From the NCBI GenBank assembly GCA_017997825.1, contig JAGOEH010000011.1, positions 1 to 33,923 on the forward strand: DNA of 33,923 bases. The letters are read 5' to 3'. Below, piece after piece: positions 1-9,587 of this stretch. Origin of the DNA: Candidatus Delongbacteria bacterium (GTDB taxonomy: Bacteria > JAGOEH01). A model generated the notes under the pieces. It searched no databases. It was not told the DNA's origin and saw only the letters and a program-made list of their open reading frames with translations. The translations under genes were made by a program, and so were the position numbers. Numbering within the stretch: position 1 is the first letter of the stretch; each line of letters opens with the position of its first letter.

Positions 1-538
<538 letters not shown>

Positions 539-1138
539 TTATTCCTGTAGGGCTTTGGTAATGATTTCTTCCAGCGTGGCCGGCTGGTATTTTTTAATAA
601 CGGCCTGGATTTTCTTTTCGGCCTGGTTTTTAGCTAATCCCAGACTGATCAGGGCCAATTCGGCTTCCTCCAGAATTCCGGCCTGGCTGATGGGGGAAGC
701 AGGAATACCGGGTATCCGGATTTCGTCTTCGTCCGAGTGTTTCCAACTGTCTTTGAGTTCGACGATCAGACGGGCGGAGGTTTTTTTACCGATTCCATGG
801 ATGGAACTGAGTTTGGCAAGATCCTCTGTCTGAATCAGATGTTTGAGATCCTGAGGAGAAACACTCGATAGAATGGTTTGAGCGGATTTGGGGCCGATCC
901 CGCTGACCCCGATTAGTTTTAGAAAGGCCTCTCGCTCGGCCCGGGTGTAAAAACCATACAGGGTTATACCATCCTCTTTGACGTGGAGATAGGTATACAG
1001 TTGCATTGATTGTTCCAGCTCGGGCAAATGGCGGGATGTTTCGACCGATATGTTCAGGCTATAGCCGATTTGGCCGGCTTCGATCACTGCCAGGGTCGGT
1101 TTTTTTTCTTTTAGGATACCTTTTAGGTAAGCAATCAT
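539..1138 (-). CDS. ruvA: Holliday junction branch migration complex subunit RuvA
   Basis: RuvA binds four-way DNA junctions as a tetramer and loads the RuvB motor during recombination and repair. The 199-residue length is normal. The N-terminal OB-fold domain (about 1-63) includes YGFYTRAERE. Two helix-hairpin-helix motifs follow: IGVSGIGPKSA (76-86) and IHGIGKKTS (113-121). A linker and the RuvB-binding domain III (about 150-199, AELALISLGL) complete it. A purine-rich AAGGAC lies before the ATG. It sits 24 bp downstream of recG, so two branch-migration enzymes are co-transcribed. ruvB and ruvC are not in the window. Confidence 0.97.
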   Translation of the reverse strand: MIAYLKGILKEKKPTLAVIEAGQIGYSLNISVETSRHLPELEQSMQLYTYLHVKEDGITLYGFYTRAEREAFLKLIGVSGIGPKSAQTILSSVSPQDLKHLIQTEDLAKLSSIHGIGKKTSARLIVELKDSWKHSDEDEIRIPGIPASPISQAGILEEAELALISLGLAKNQAEKKIQAVIKKYQPATLEEIITKALQE

Positions 1139-1162
1139 GCTTGTCCTTGTCAGTTATAAGGG

Positions 1163-3235
1163 TTAACCGATATCCAGAAATTGGATTTTGTCCTGGAAAC
1201 GGGCAAACAGTTCGTCGCGAATCAAACGGTTTTCGGCCAGCAGTAGGTGGGAGTCTCGGCTCAAAATCTGGAGGACTTTCTGCCGGCAAAACTGCATCAG
1301 TTCCTGGTCAGTCAGGATCTCGATCATCTTAATGGGAGGCAGGCCGGCCTGTTGGATGCCCAATAATTCACCGGGTCCACGCAGTTTCAGATCCTCTTCG
1401 GCGATTTTGAATCCGTCCAGTTGCTGGGTGATCACGCTCAGGCGCTGTTTCCCTTCCTGTGTCAGCCGAGGCGATGACACAAAGAAACAGTAGCTCTGGC
1501 GGGTGCCCCGTCCGACCCGTCCCCGGAGCTGATGGAGCTGGGCTAATCCGAAGCGTTCGGCATGCTCGATGATCATGGTGGTCGCATTGGGAACATCGAC
1601 CCCGACCTCAATGACGGTGGTTGAAACCAGAATCTGGATCCGGTTGCTCTTGAAATCGGCCATAATCTGGTTTTTCTGCTCCGTTTTCATTTTGCCGTGC
1701 AATAACGCGGTTTGAGATGATGGAAAACGCTGCTGAATTTCCTGATAAGCGATCTGGGCAGCTTTCAGGTCACTCTTTTCCGATTCCTCAATCAGAGGAT
1801 AGACAAAGTATATCTGAGTTCCCAAGTGGATCTGTTGGTCGACGAAATCATAGATTTCCGGCATCTGATGCTGGAGAAGCCATCGGCTGATGATCGATTT
1901 GCGTCCAGTCGGCAATTCATCCAGAACCGAGACATCCATATCACCGTAAACACTCATTGCCAGGGTGCGCGGAATGGGGGTTGCCGTCATGATCAGAATA
2001 TCCGGGAATTCCCCTCTCGAGGGGAGTATTCCCCGTTGAATCACTCCAAACCGATGTTGTTCATCGATGACGACCAGGCCCAGCCGGGAAAACTGAATGG
2101 GATCCTGAATCAGGGCATGGGTGCCGATGATGATGGCCGGTGTGACTGACGCCATTTGGGAAATAGCCTCCAGTTTGGATTTGGATTTCATGCCCGAGGT
2201 CAGCAGCCAAGGCTCGATATCGAATGCCTGAGCGTAATGACGGATATTATGGTAGTGCTGTTCGGCCAGAATTTCGGTCGGTGCCATCAAGACCGCCTGA
2301 TAACCGTTTTCATAAGCCAACAACATGGCCAGCAGGGCTACGATGGTTTTGCCTGATCCCACATCGCCCTGGAGCAGCCGGTTCATCTGATGCGGTGCGG
2401 TCATATCCTGGTAAATCTCACGGATGACCCGTTTCTGGGCCTGGGTCAGACTGAAGGGAAGTTTGTTGAGAAGATTCCGCAGCAATCCCTGACTGGGATT
2501 GAATCTGATTCCCGGCCGCCGTTGATTGGCCTGATACCGGATTTTCAACAGCAACTGTAGATAAAAACCCTCTTCAAACATCAATCGATGTCGAGCCTTT
2601 TCCAACTGATCCATCGATTCCGGGAAGTGCATCTGCCGGATCGCATCCTGCAGCGGCATAAATCCACCTTCCTGCATCAGCCATTCAGGAAGGGTCTCCC
2701 GATAATCCAGCTCCTGTTCAAACAGAAGCTGATAAATGATCTTCCGAAACATACTCTGACTCAACTGCCCCTTTTCCAGATCCTTGCTCCAGGGGTAAAT
2801 CGGAATGATTCGGGAGAGTTGAGCGATATCGGAATTTTCCCCGATAATCTGATACTCCGGATGGATCCATTGTTTGCCGTTATAGAATGTCACTTTCCCG
2901 CTCAGGAAAAGGATTTGCCCGACCTGGAAGTATTTCTGGAAAAATGGAATGCGGTTAAAGAAAATGCAGCGAATCGTCCCGGTGTTGTCGGCCACCGTGA
3001 CGGTCAGTCTTTTTTTTCCGACCGGGACGGTTTTAATCTGGATGATCCGCGCAATACAGGTTACCTCTTGATTCAGAGGCAGATGACTAATGGGTAGGAT
3101 TGTGCTGCGGTCGACATACTTCCTCGGAAAATAACTTAAAAAATCCCCGATCGAGTGAATACCAATCTCGGTCAGTGATGCGGCCCGCTGAGGCCCTATC
3201 CCTTTCAGATACTGGATGGAATCATTCAGGTTCAT
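1163..3235 (-). CDS. recG: ATP-dependent DNA helicase RecG
   Basis: RecG remodels stalled replication forks and Holliday junctions. The 690 residues begin with the wedge/OB region (KGIGPQRAASL near the N-terminus, then an OB fold about 50-140). The SF2 motor carries Walker A GDVGSGKT (290-297), the DEQH box (391-394), TATPIPRTL (417-425) and RGRVGRG (571-577). The reading frame is open for 33 more codons upstream, but those lie inside the end of glgC. MNLNDSIQYLKGIG matches the normal RecG start and gives the usual length, so ATG 3235 is chosen. It has little Shine-Dalgarno character and starts 16 bp after the glgC stop, which suggests translational coupling. Confidence 0.97.
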   Translation of the reverse strand: MNLNDSIQYLKGIGPQRAASLTEIGIHSIGDFLSYFPRKYVDRSTILPISHLPLNQEVTCIARIIQIKTVPVGKKRLTVTVADNTGTIRCIFFNRIPFFQKYFQVGQILFLSGKVTFYNGKQWIHPEYQIIGENSDIAQLSRIIPIYPWSKDLEKGQLSQSMFRKIIYQLLFEQELDYRETLPEWLMQEGGFMPLQDAIRQMHFPESMDQLEKARHRLMFEEGFYLQLLLKIRYQANQRRPGIRFNPSQGLLRNLLNKLPFSLTQAQKRVIREIYQDMTAPHQMNRLLQGDVGSGKTIVALLAMLLAYENGYQAVLMAPTEILAEQHYHNIRHYAQAFDIEPWLLTSGMKSKSKLEAISQMASVTPAIIIGTHALIQDPIQFSRLGLVVIDEQHRFGVIQRGILPSRGEFPDILIMTATPIPRTLAMSVYGDMDVSVLDELPTGRKSIISRWLLQHQMPEIYDFVDQQIHLGTQIYFVYPLIEESEKSDLKAAQIAYQEIQQRFPSSQTALLHGKMKTEQKNQIMADFKSNRIQILVSTTVIEVGVDVPNATTMIIEHAERFGLAQLHQLRGRVGRGTRQSYCFFVSSPRLTQEGKQRLSVITQQLDGFKIAEEDLKLRGPGELLGIQQAGLPPIKMIEILTDQELMQFCRQKVLQILSRDSHLLLAENRLIRDELFARFQDKIQFLDIG

Positions 3236-3251
3236 GGTTATGCCGGATATC

Positions 3252-4508
3252 TTAGATGATGGTGCCGGCTGGGATAATCGTGTCTTTGGGAATGACCACC
3301 AGTCCATCCCTAATATAATACAAGGGGCCGTCAAAATGATCCAGATTATTCCGGTTGGTAATTACTGTTCCGTCACCGATCTGAACATTCTTATCGATAA
3401 TACTGTTGCTGATGATACAGTTTTTCCCGATGCCCGGATAGTGATCGGGAATCAGGCTGGAGGATTGCTGGATCAGCTTTTTGGGGTAATAATCAGCACC
3501 CATGACAATCGAATCGGAAATCCGGGTTCCGGTATCGATAAAGCTGCGCAGGCCGATAATGCTATGGCTGATTTCCGACTGGTTCACGATCGCTCCTTCC
3601 CCGATGATACTGGTGCTGATATGTGCCTGGCCGACCATTTTAGCCGGCGGCAGATGCCGCTGATTGGTATATAGGGGATGAAGAGAGTCATAAAGTGAAA
3701 AGTCGGGTTTCAGATCGGTGAATTTCAGGTTTTCGTCATAAAAACTTCTGATGGTTCCGATGTCGCTCCAGTAACCCTGAAAGATATAGCCAAAGGTTTT
3801 ATAGTTTCCGATCGAAGAGGGAATCAGGTGTTTGCCGAAATCGGTTCGGTCATCGTTCATCAGGATTTCCTCCAGGATCTCATACCGGAACAGGTAAATC
3901 CCCATTGAGGCCAGATAGGGTTTTTCAAAACTGGATGGAAAGCTGGTCAGCTCCGGCAGATTTTCGGGAGTTGGTTTTTCCATGAAATTGACGATTTCCG
4001 AGTTTTTATTCAACTGCATAATGCCGAACTGGGGAGCTTCGTCCGGAATGACCGGCAGAGTGCAGACCGTGATATCGGCATGCTTCTTTTTGTGATAGTC
4101 CAATACTTCATTGAAATTCATATGGTAAAGCTGGTCACCGGACAGGATCAGGACATAGCGGGGTTTGAACGTATTGATATGGCGCAGGGATTTGCGGACG
4201 GCATCGGCGGTTCCCTGGAACCAATCGTTGTATTCATAGCTTTGCTCGGCGGCGATCAGGGAAACAAATCCGCTGGTGAAGCTGTCGAATCGATAGGTCA
4301 TCAGGATATGCCGGTTGAGCGATTCGGAGTTGAACTGGGTTAAAATATAAATTTTTTTGATATCGGAGTTTATGCAGTTCGAGACCGGGATATCAATCAG
4401 TCGGAATTTTCCTCCCAGGGGAACCGCTGGTTTGGATCGGGCCATCGTGAGAGGAAACAGTCGGGTTCCTTTTCCGCCCCCCATGATTACCGCAATGATT
4501 TCAGCCAT
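3252..4508 (-). CDS. glgC: Glucose-1-phosphate adenylyltransferase (ADP-glucose pyrophosphorylase)
   Basis: GlgC makes ADP-glucose from glucose-1-phosphate and ATP, the committed step of bacterial glycogen synthesis. The N-terminal nucleotidyltransferase domain shows GGGKGTRLFPLT, KPAVPLGGKFRLIDIPVSNC, SGDQLYHMNF and the sugar-phosphate-binding NFMEKP. The C-terminal third has left-handed beta-helix hexapeptide character (ISNSIIDKNVQIGDG). Length is 418 residues, as expected. Two adjacent ATGs are possible. The one at 4508 is six bases from AGGAGG, while 4511 is only three away, so 4508 is preferred. It is the first gene of an operon with recG, ruvA and aroB; no other glycogen gene is in the window. 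Confidence 0.95.
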   Translation of the reverse strand: MAEIIAVIMGGGKGTRLFPLTMARSKPAVPLGGKFRLIDIPVSNCINSDIKKIYILTQFNSESLNRHILMTYRFDSFTSGFVSLIAAEQSYEYNDWFQGTADAVRKSLRHINTFKPRYVLILSGDQLYHMNFNEVLDYHKKKHADITVCTLPVIPDEAPQFGIMQLNKNSEIVNFMEKPTPENLPELTSFPSSFEKPYLASMGIYLFRYEILEEILMNDDRTDFGKHLIPSSIGNYKTFGYIFQGYWSDIGTIRSFYDENLKFTDLKPDFSLYDSLHPLYTNQRHLPPAKMVGQAHISTSIIGEGAIVNQSEISHSIIGLRSFIDTGTRISDSIVMGADYYPKKLIQQSSSLIPDHYPGIGKNCIISNSIIDKNVQIGDGTVITNRNNLDHFDGPLYYIRDGLVVIPKDTIIPAGTII

Positions 4509-4539
4509 CATTTTCCTCCTGTCCGTTTTATTTATTCCT

Positions 4540-4567
4540 ATTATAATCAAAAAAACAGGAGGTACAA
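4540..4567 (-). promoter_or_regulatory. Sigma70-type promoter of the glgC operon
   Basis: Read on the minus strand, TTGTAC (4567-4562) and a perfect TATAAT (4545-4540) are separated by 16 bp. The predicted transcription start is near 4533, giving a leader of about 25 nt that carries the AGGAGG of glgC. Confidence 0.75.
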
Positions 4568-4635
4568 GTAAAAAAAATGATATGGGGTGAAATAAAAATG
4601 GAATCAGCTAATGAGGGGAACTCAACAGAATGGAA

Positions 4636-4661
4636 CCGATTGGGGATTGGGGATCAATCGG
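4636..4661 (-). terminator. Possible weak hairpin at the end of ftsK
   Basis: A 7-bp inverted repeat CCGATTG/CAATCGG (4636-4642 and 4655-4661) overlaps the ftsK stop codon, with a 12-nt loop holding a GGGATT repeat. The downstream minus strand is only moderately T-rich and has no real T-run, so this is at best a weak terminator between ftsK and the glgC promoter. Confidence 0.3.
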
Positions 4662-7089
4662 AATTCAGGGTGTCGACATAGGACATATCAACCAGAACTT
4701 CCCTGGCTTTGGATCCGTCATTGGGGCCGACGATACCGGCTTCCTCCAGCTGATCGACAATTCGGGCCGCCCGGGCATAACCGATTTTCAAACGCCGCTG
4801 AAGTAGCGAGGTTGAGCCTTGCTGGTGCAGAATCACCAGTTTGGCGGCTTCGATAAAGAGTGAATCGCGATCGCCGGTGCTGATCGGACCTTCACCCAAT
4901 TCATCGTTTTCATCGAAGATGCTTTCATATTGGGGCATGAATTTTTTCCATTGGTTGACCAGGGATTCGGTTTCTTCGGTGGAAATAAAAGCGCCGTGGA
5001 TCCGATAGGGCATCGGTTTGCCGGGAGGGAGAAACAACATGTCGCCCCGTCCCAGCAACTGCTCGGCACCGTTCATGTCCAGAATGGTTCGGGAATCATT
5101 GCGCTGAGCCACCTGAAAAGCAATTCGGGTCGGGAAATTTGCCTTGATTACCCCGGTGATGACATTGACCGAGGGCCGCTGTGTGGCCAGTATTAGATGG
5201 ATACCAACCGCCCGAGCCATTTGGGACAACCGGGTCACCGATTCCTCAATCTCACCGCTGGCCGTGATCATCAGGTCGGCAAACTCATCAATAATTACCA
5301 CAATATAACTCAGTTTTTCCAGTTCGCTTTCCTGGCGATGATCATGCAGCAACCGATCGACCTTCTGATTGTAATCACTGATATTGCGAACCCCGATTTT
5401 GGCTAACATTCGATAGCGATCCTCCATCTCCGTCACGGTCCATTTCAGTGCTCCCACGGCATTCTTGGGATTGGTCACCACCGGAGTCAGCAAATGGGGA
5501 ATATCATTATAAATACTGAACTCGATCATTTTGGGATCGATCAGAATCAAACGCAGTTCTTTGGGAGACATCTTGAATAAGAAGGAACATAGGATGGTGT
5601 TCAGACAGACGCTTTTCCCGGAACCGGTCGAACCGGCAATCAGGAGGTGGGGCATATTGGCCAAACTGGTACTGAAGGGCTCGCCGGAAGCCGTTTTGCC
5701 CAGTCCCAGCATTAATGGTTTGTCGTTGGCCTTGAAATCGTTGGATCGGATGATCTCTTTGAAATAGACGATCTCCGGATTACGGTTGGGGACCTCGATT
5801 CCGATCGAATCCTTGCCGGGCAGAGGGGCGATAATCCTTACCCGTCGGCCCAGCAGAGCCATGGAGAGGTCGTCCACCAGCCCTAAGATTTTATTGACTT
5901 TGACCCCGGGTGCCAGCTTGATTTCGTAAAGGGTTACAATCGGTCCGGGGCTGACGGTGACCACCCGGCTTTCGATTCCAAATTCCTTGAGCTTGGATTC
6001 CAGCTTGCCCGAGGTATCATGAATTTCAATTTTGGAAATGGGTTTTGATCCACCCGGGGGATCGGGAATGATATCGATCTGAGGAATACTGTAAACCGGG
6101 TTTTCGCTTCCGATAGATTCCGGAATAACCGGGCTTGATTCTTCCTGTTTAGGGGCGGATGGGGGAGCGGGTCGAGGGGATGGATGTTGAACGGGTGATG
6201 AGATCGGAGCCGGTTTGATTTCAAAATTCGGCAGAATTTCTTCGTCATCCGGCTGAGCCGAGTTTTCCATGGCCCGATTCAGATCAGCCGCCATGGATCC
6301 TCCTCGAACAATGGGGGGAATACTTTCCTCATTATCGTTGAGTGCCGGTATAGGCCTTGGGGGAGTTGGGACAGGAGATTGGTCATCCTCGATCGATGGT
6401 GTTACCGGTCGATTTTTTTTTTTTTCGTCTTCGAAGTTGAAGATCTTGATGGGCGGGTCCGATTTGGAAGGCAAATCCGATACGTTTCGGACTTTTGGAG
6501 GATGATCCCGTTCCGTCTTGATCCATTGTCCCAGTTCGGTTAAGGTGGAATGGATCGAATTGGCCAGCCACTCGATGATTCGCCATTCGGTCAGGAATAC
6601 GATGGCCAGCAGAATGATGGCCAGCAGGATCAAGTAACTGCCGACCGGACCGAAAACCCCGATCATCAGTTTGGCCGGGTGGTGAAAGATCTTACCCCCG
6701 GTATGGAAATGAGAGCCCGGAACCAGGCCCTGATAGAGATGGATCTCGATCAGGTTAACCAGCAGGCAGGTGACCATCAGAAAAATACCGATGAAGGTGA
6801 ATACCCGTCTTTTTTTGTGCCGGATGGGGGCGATCAGATTGTAGCAGCAAAGGCTGAACAGAAGCAGGACGACCAGAAAAGCGGGATATCCGAGTCCCTG
6901 GAACAGCCAATAGGATATCCAGGCTCCCAGACTGCCGGCATAATTATGGTAACTGCTGTAGAACAAACCGTTGCTTTTAAAGAGAGCATAATCGTTCAGG
7001 GTATAGCTGGCCAGACTGATTAGAACGAAAAGGGCGGAAATAAGCTGGATGACTCCCCAGACATGATACTTGCGGGAATCTTGGGGCAT
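4654..7089 (-). CDS. ftsK: DNA translocase FtsK/SpoIIIE family
   Basis: FtsK is a septal membrane protein that pumps chromosomal DNA through the closing septum and activates XerCD recombination. The 811 residues contain four N-terminal membrane segments (about 10-31, 61-88, 95-116, 140-168), a proline- and glutamate-rich linker (about 200-345), the alpha/beta motor with Walker A GSTGSGKS near 482-492 and Walker B VVIIDEFADLM near 596-606, and the winged-helix gamma domain that reads KOPS sites (about 738-805, LQRRLKIGYARAARIVDQLE). The ATG shares one base with the gcvT stop (TGATG), so translation is probably coupled. A run of 13 A in the linker codes for EKKKN and could slip (see findings). 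Confidence 0.97.
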   Translation of the reverse strand: MPQDSRKYHVWGVIQLISALFVLISLASYTLNDYALFKSNGLFYSSYHNYAGSLGAWISYWLFQGLGYPAFLVVLLLFSLCCYNLIAPIRHKKRRVFTFIGIFLMVTCLLVNLIEIHLYQGLVPGSHFHTGGKIFHHPAKLMIGVFGPVGSYLILLAIILLAIVFLTEWRIIEWLANSIHSTLTELGQWIKTERDHPPKVRNVSDLPSKSDPPIKIFNFEDEKKKNRPVTPSIEDDQSPVPTPPRPIPALNDNEESIPPIVRGGSMAADLNRAMENSAQPDDEEILPNFEIKPAPISSPVQHPSPRPAPPSAPKQEESSPVIPESIGSENPVYSIPQIDIIPDPPGGSKPISKIEIHDTSGKLESKLKEFGIESRVVTVSPGPIVTLYEIKLAPGVKVNKILGLVDDLSMALLGRRVRIIAPLPGKDSIGIEVPNRNPEIVYFKEIIRSNDFKANDKPLMLGLGKTASGEPFSTSLANMPHLLIAGSTGSGKSVCLNTILCSFLFKMSPKELRLILIDPKMIEFSIYNDIPHLLTPVVTNPKNAVGALKWTVTEMEDRYRMLAKIGVRNISDYNQKVDRLLHDHRQESELEKLSYIVVIIDEFADLMITASGEIEESVTRLSQMARAVGIHLILATQRPSVNVITGVIKANFPTRIAFQVAQRNDSRTILDMNGAEQLLGRGDMLFLPPGKPMPYRIHGAFISTEETESLVNQWKKFMPQYESIFDENDELGEGPISTGDRDSLFIEAAKLVILHQQGSTSLLQRRLKIGYARAARIVDQLEEAGIVGPNDGSKAREVLVDMSYVDTLNSD

Positions 7090-8204
7090 CAGGATTTACT
7101 CTGTTTCCGGTAAAAAGGGATACTCTGTTTGGCGGCTTCGACGATGTTATCGCGGATTTTGATGCCGAATGTTGTTAATTGATCGGCTTCCGGCAGATCA
7201 ATATAGCCCATCCCGATCGATTTTTCCAGTATCGGAGAGAAACACCCGCTGGTGACATGACCGATTTCTTGGCCGTCCGGAGCCACGATCGGATAATGAT
7301 GCCGTGGGATCAGTCGGTCAAGATAGCTGAAAGCGATCAGTTTGCGCTTTAAACCCGCATTTTTTTGGTTGATCAGGGCGGTTTGACCGGTAAAGGGAGT
7401 CTCCTTTTTCAGCTTGACGATCCAGCCTAGTCCGGCTTCCAGAGGGGTCGTTGTTTGGTCGATATCATTTCCATAGAGGGCATATCCCATTTCCAGCCGG
7501 AGCGAATCCCGGGCTCCCAATCCGCAAAGCTTGAGACCGAATGGTTGACCGGCCTTAAGCAGTTCGTTCCAGATGGTGACGGCCGCTTCGGGATTCCGGA
7601 TATAGAGTTCAAAACCGTCCTCACCGGTATAACCGGTACGGGAAATCATGATTTCGATGCCGCAGACCGGTCCTTCCGCAAAATGATAATACTGAATCGG
7701 GGAGAGATCGACCGGGGTCAGGCGGCTCAGAATGTCGGCTGATTTCGGCCCCTGTAGGGCAATCAAAGAATAGAGGTCGCTCTGGTCTTCAAGAGTGACG
7801 TTATATGACCCCAGCTGAGATCGAATATGGTTGAAATCTTTTTCGATATTGGAGGCGTTGACCACCAGCATCAGGTGTTCGGAACTGTATTTGTAAACCA
7901 GCAGATCATCCACAATGGTTCCCTCCGGATAGCACAGGGCACTGTATAGCGCAGCATACGGCTGGAGTTTTGACAGATCGTTGGTGATGACCGAATTGAT
8001 GAATCGTTCGGCGTCGGGGCCTTTAACGATAAACTCTCCCATATGGCTGACGTCAAAGATTCCGGCTGCTAATCGTACCGCTTTATGCTCGGCGATGATT
8101 CCTTCAGGATACTGAACCGGCATCTCATATCCGGCAAACGGAACAATTTTGGCATTGGCTTTCAGGTGCTCCTGATAAATAGCGGTTCGTTTCAGCGGGC
8201 TCAC
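7089..8204 (-). CDS. gcvT: Aminomethyltransferase, glycine cleavage system T protein
   Basis: GcvT transfers the aminomethyl carbon from lipoylated H protein to tetrahydrofolate and releases ammonia. The 371 residues match the family throughout: VPFAGYEMPVQYPEG near the start, FDVSHMGEF, the conserved acidic TIVDDLLVY (Asp99/Asp100), SRTGYTGEDGFELY, and GLGARDSLRLEMGYALYG followed by the C-terminal beta domain. The start codon is GTG at 8204, seven bases after AAGGAG. No gcvH or gcvP is nearby, so the rest of the system must be elsewhere. Its own strong promoter makes it the first gene of a gcvT-ftsK transcript. Confidence 0.96.
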   Translation of the reverse strand: MSPLKRTAIYQEHLKANAKIVPFAGYEMPVQYPEGIIAEHKAVRLAAGIFDVSHMGEFIVKGPDAERFINSVITNDLSKLQPYAALYSALCYPEGTIVDDLLVYKYSSEHLMLVVNASNIEKDFNHIRSQLGSYNVTLEDQSDLYSLIALQGPKSADILSRLTPVDLSPIQYYHFAEGPVCGIEIMISRTGYTGEDGFELYIRNPEAAVTIWNELLKAGQPFGLKLCGLGARDSLRLEMGYALYGNDIDQTTTPLEAGLGWIVKLKKETPFTGQTALINQKNAGLKRKLIAFSYLDRLIPRHHYPIVAPDGQEIGHVTSGCFSPILEKSIGMGYIDLPEADQLTTFGIKIRDNIVEAAKQSIPFYRKQSKS

Positions 8205-8363
8205 GATAACTCCTTTCTGAATTCGTTAACAGATCAAGGAGAGGGAAACGGATAATCCCTGAGATTTCCTTGGGGCATCGGCCCGGAGCAATCAATCGTA
8301 GGGTCCGGTTTGGGATTGCTGAATGGACGAATTCCGGGGGGATGACCGGTAATTGTAGCTTAC

Positions 8364-8392
8364 AATATAAAAGGAAAACCTGAAAATGTCAA
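8364..8392 (-). promoter_or_regulatory. Near-consensus sigma70 promoter of gcvT-ftsK
   Basis: On the minus strand TTGACA (8392-8387) and TATATT (8369-8364) are exactly 17 bp apart. The predicted start is near 8357, leaving a leader of about 150 nt (8205-8357). I could not recognise a glycine, TPP, SAM or cobalamin riboswitch in it. The -35 box contains the TGA stop of the upstream glycosyltransferase gene. Confidence 0.8.
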
Positions 8393-9528
8393 GATTGAAA
8401 TGTGAGACATTCTTGAAAAATCCGATGATGAATCGGGAGGGTCTGGGCATAGCTGAAGGATCGGCAAATCCGTATTCTCAGATTTTTTCCCATCTGCGAG
8501 GCCGATGATGGGTTTCGGATCAGTTCCAGTATATAAGAGGTGGTTTGAAGCGGGTTTTCCGCCGGAACCAGGTAGGAGTTTTGGGTATGCTCCACCACAT
8601 CCCGGTTTCCCCGGATATTGGAAACAATACAGGGGATTTCCATCAGGCCGGCTTCCAGCAGACTGCGGGGCAATCCCTCCTGGAGCGACAATAACACAAA
8701 AATATCGGCCATTGCCAGCCAAGGCCTGATATCCGCCTGCCAACCGGTTAAGCGAAACATGGAATTTAATCCGGCCTGCTCGATCTGAAGGGTTAGGGAT
8801 TGTTCTAATGGGCCGGTTCCAATGATGATCCATAAAAAATCCTGTTCCAGTCCGGACAGGGCTTGAGCGCATTGGATGATCATGTCCAGTCGTTTCCTGG
8901 GAATGAAATCGGCGATGGTGATCATAACCGGAAGGGTCTCGGGAATCTGATGTTCGCGCCGTAACCTTGACCGGTCATAATTCTCCGGCCGGTAATAATC
9001 CGGGTCGATGCCGATTCCGGGGGAGTGATAGATGTGGGTTGCGTGCATCCATTGTTTGGCTTGGCGATAATCATCCGTATTGATGGTGATGATGCCCCGG
9101 GTATATCCTGATAAAAAGCTTTCCATCCACCGGTAAATCCGATTCATGACCGGATTTCCGTATTGATGAAAGTGGAATCCATGAACCTCATACAGTATGG
9201 GGACCGGAGAACCGGCCAGGCGTTTGGCGATCCGGATCAGCGCCGATGCGATCGGGGTATGAGTGTAGATCATAGCGTAGCGGGTTTTGCGCAGGCAAAT
9301 AACCAGCCGGATCAGTACGATCAGATTGAAGGGATGAAACAGACTTCGGGTGAACGGGAAATGACGGCGTATAATATCCGCCGGCATCCGGTTCCAGTCG
9401 GCCTTCCAATTAGCGGCTACCTCAACCGGGTATCCCATTTCCTGCAGGTGACGGATATAGGGTAAAAGAAAGGCCTCGGTTGTATAAGCCAGGGTTGAAA
9501 CCACCATGATCGGGGCTGGAGTCTGCAT
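8389..9528 (-). CDS. Glycosyltransferase, GT4 family
   Basis: A GT-B fold sugar transferase, probably for cell-surface polysaccharide; the acceptor and donor cannot be told from sequence. The N-terminal domain (about 1-180) has the acceptor-side features STLAYTTEAFLLPYIRHL and YEVHGFHFH. The C-terminal nucleotide-sugar domain shows FIPRKRLDMIIQ, IIGTGPLEQ and the EX7E motif (Glu284 and Glu292 in EGLPRSLLEAG). The 379-residue length is normal. The ATG at 9528 has no Shine-Dalgarno sequence and falls where the -10 box predicts transcription to begin, so the mRNA looks leaderless. It stands alone and ends inside the gcvT promoter. Confidence 0.9.
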   Translation of the reverse strand: MQTPAPIMVVSTLAYTTEAFLLPYIRHLQEMGYPVEVAANWKADWNRMPADIIRRHFPFTRSLFHPFNLIVLIRLVICLRKTRYAMIYTHTPIASALIRIAKRLAGSPVPILYEVHGFHFHQYGNPVMNRIYRWMESFLSGYTRGIITINTDDYRQAKQWMHATHIYHSPGIGIDPDYYRPENYDRSRLRREHQIPETLPVMITIADFIPRKRLDMIIQCAQALSGLEQDFLWIIIGTGPLEQSLTLQIEQAGLNSMFRLTGWQADIRPWLAMADIFVLLSLQEGLPRSLLEAGLMEIPCIVSNIRGNRDVVEHTQNSYLVPAENPLQTTSYILELIRNPSSASQMGKNLRIRICRSFSYAQTLPIHHRIFQECLTFQS

Positions 9529-9534
9529 GAGTCA

Positions 9535-9563
9535 AATATATGAATAATGTCCGGTTTTTGCAA
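9535..9563 (-). promoter_or_regulatory. Promoter of the GT4 gene, leaderless geometry
   Basis: Minus-strand TTGCAA (9563-9558) and TATATT (9540-9535) are 17 bp apart. Only six bases separate the -10 box from the A of ATG 9528, so the start site is expected on or next to the start codon. The -10 region also reads TATATTTG, matching the TAnnTTTG box of Bacteroidota promoters. Confidence 0.7.
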
Positions 9564-9587
9564 TAGAATTCTCCGGATATTTTGAGC

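Noticed and set aside
3236-3334. Longer RecG start at 3334
   Set aside because: Would overlap glgC by 83 bp with a non-RecG N-terminus; MNLNDSIQYLKGIG at 3235 fits the family.
4641-4654. G-quadruplex near the ftsK end
   Set aside because: Only two GGGG runs are present; four would be needed.
8205-8357. Glycine or other riboswitch in the gcvT leader
   Set aside because: Length would fit but I see none of the conserved glycine, TPP, SAM or cobalamin core sequences; only a small GGAAA/TTTCC hairpin.
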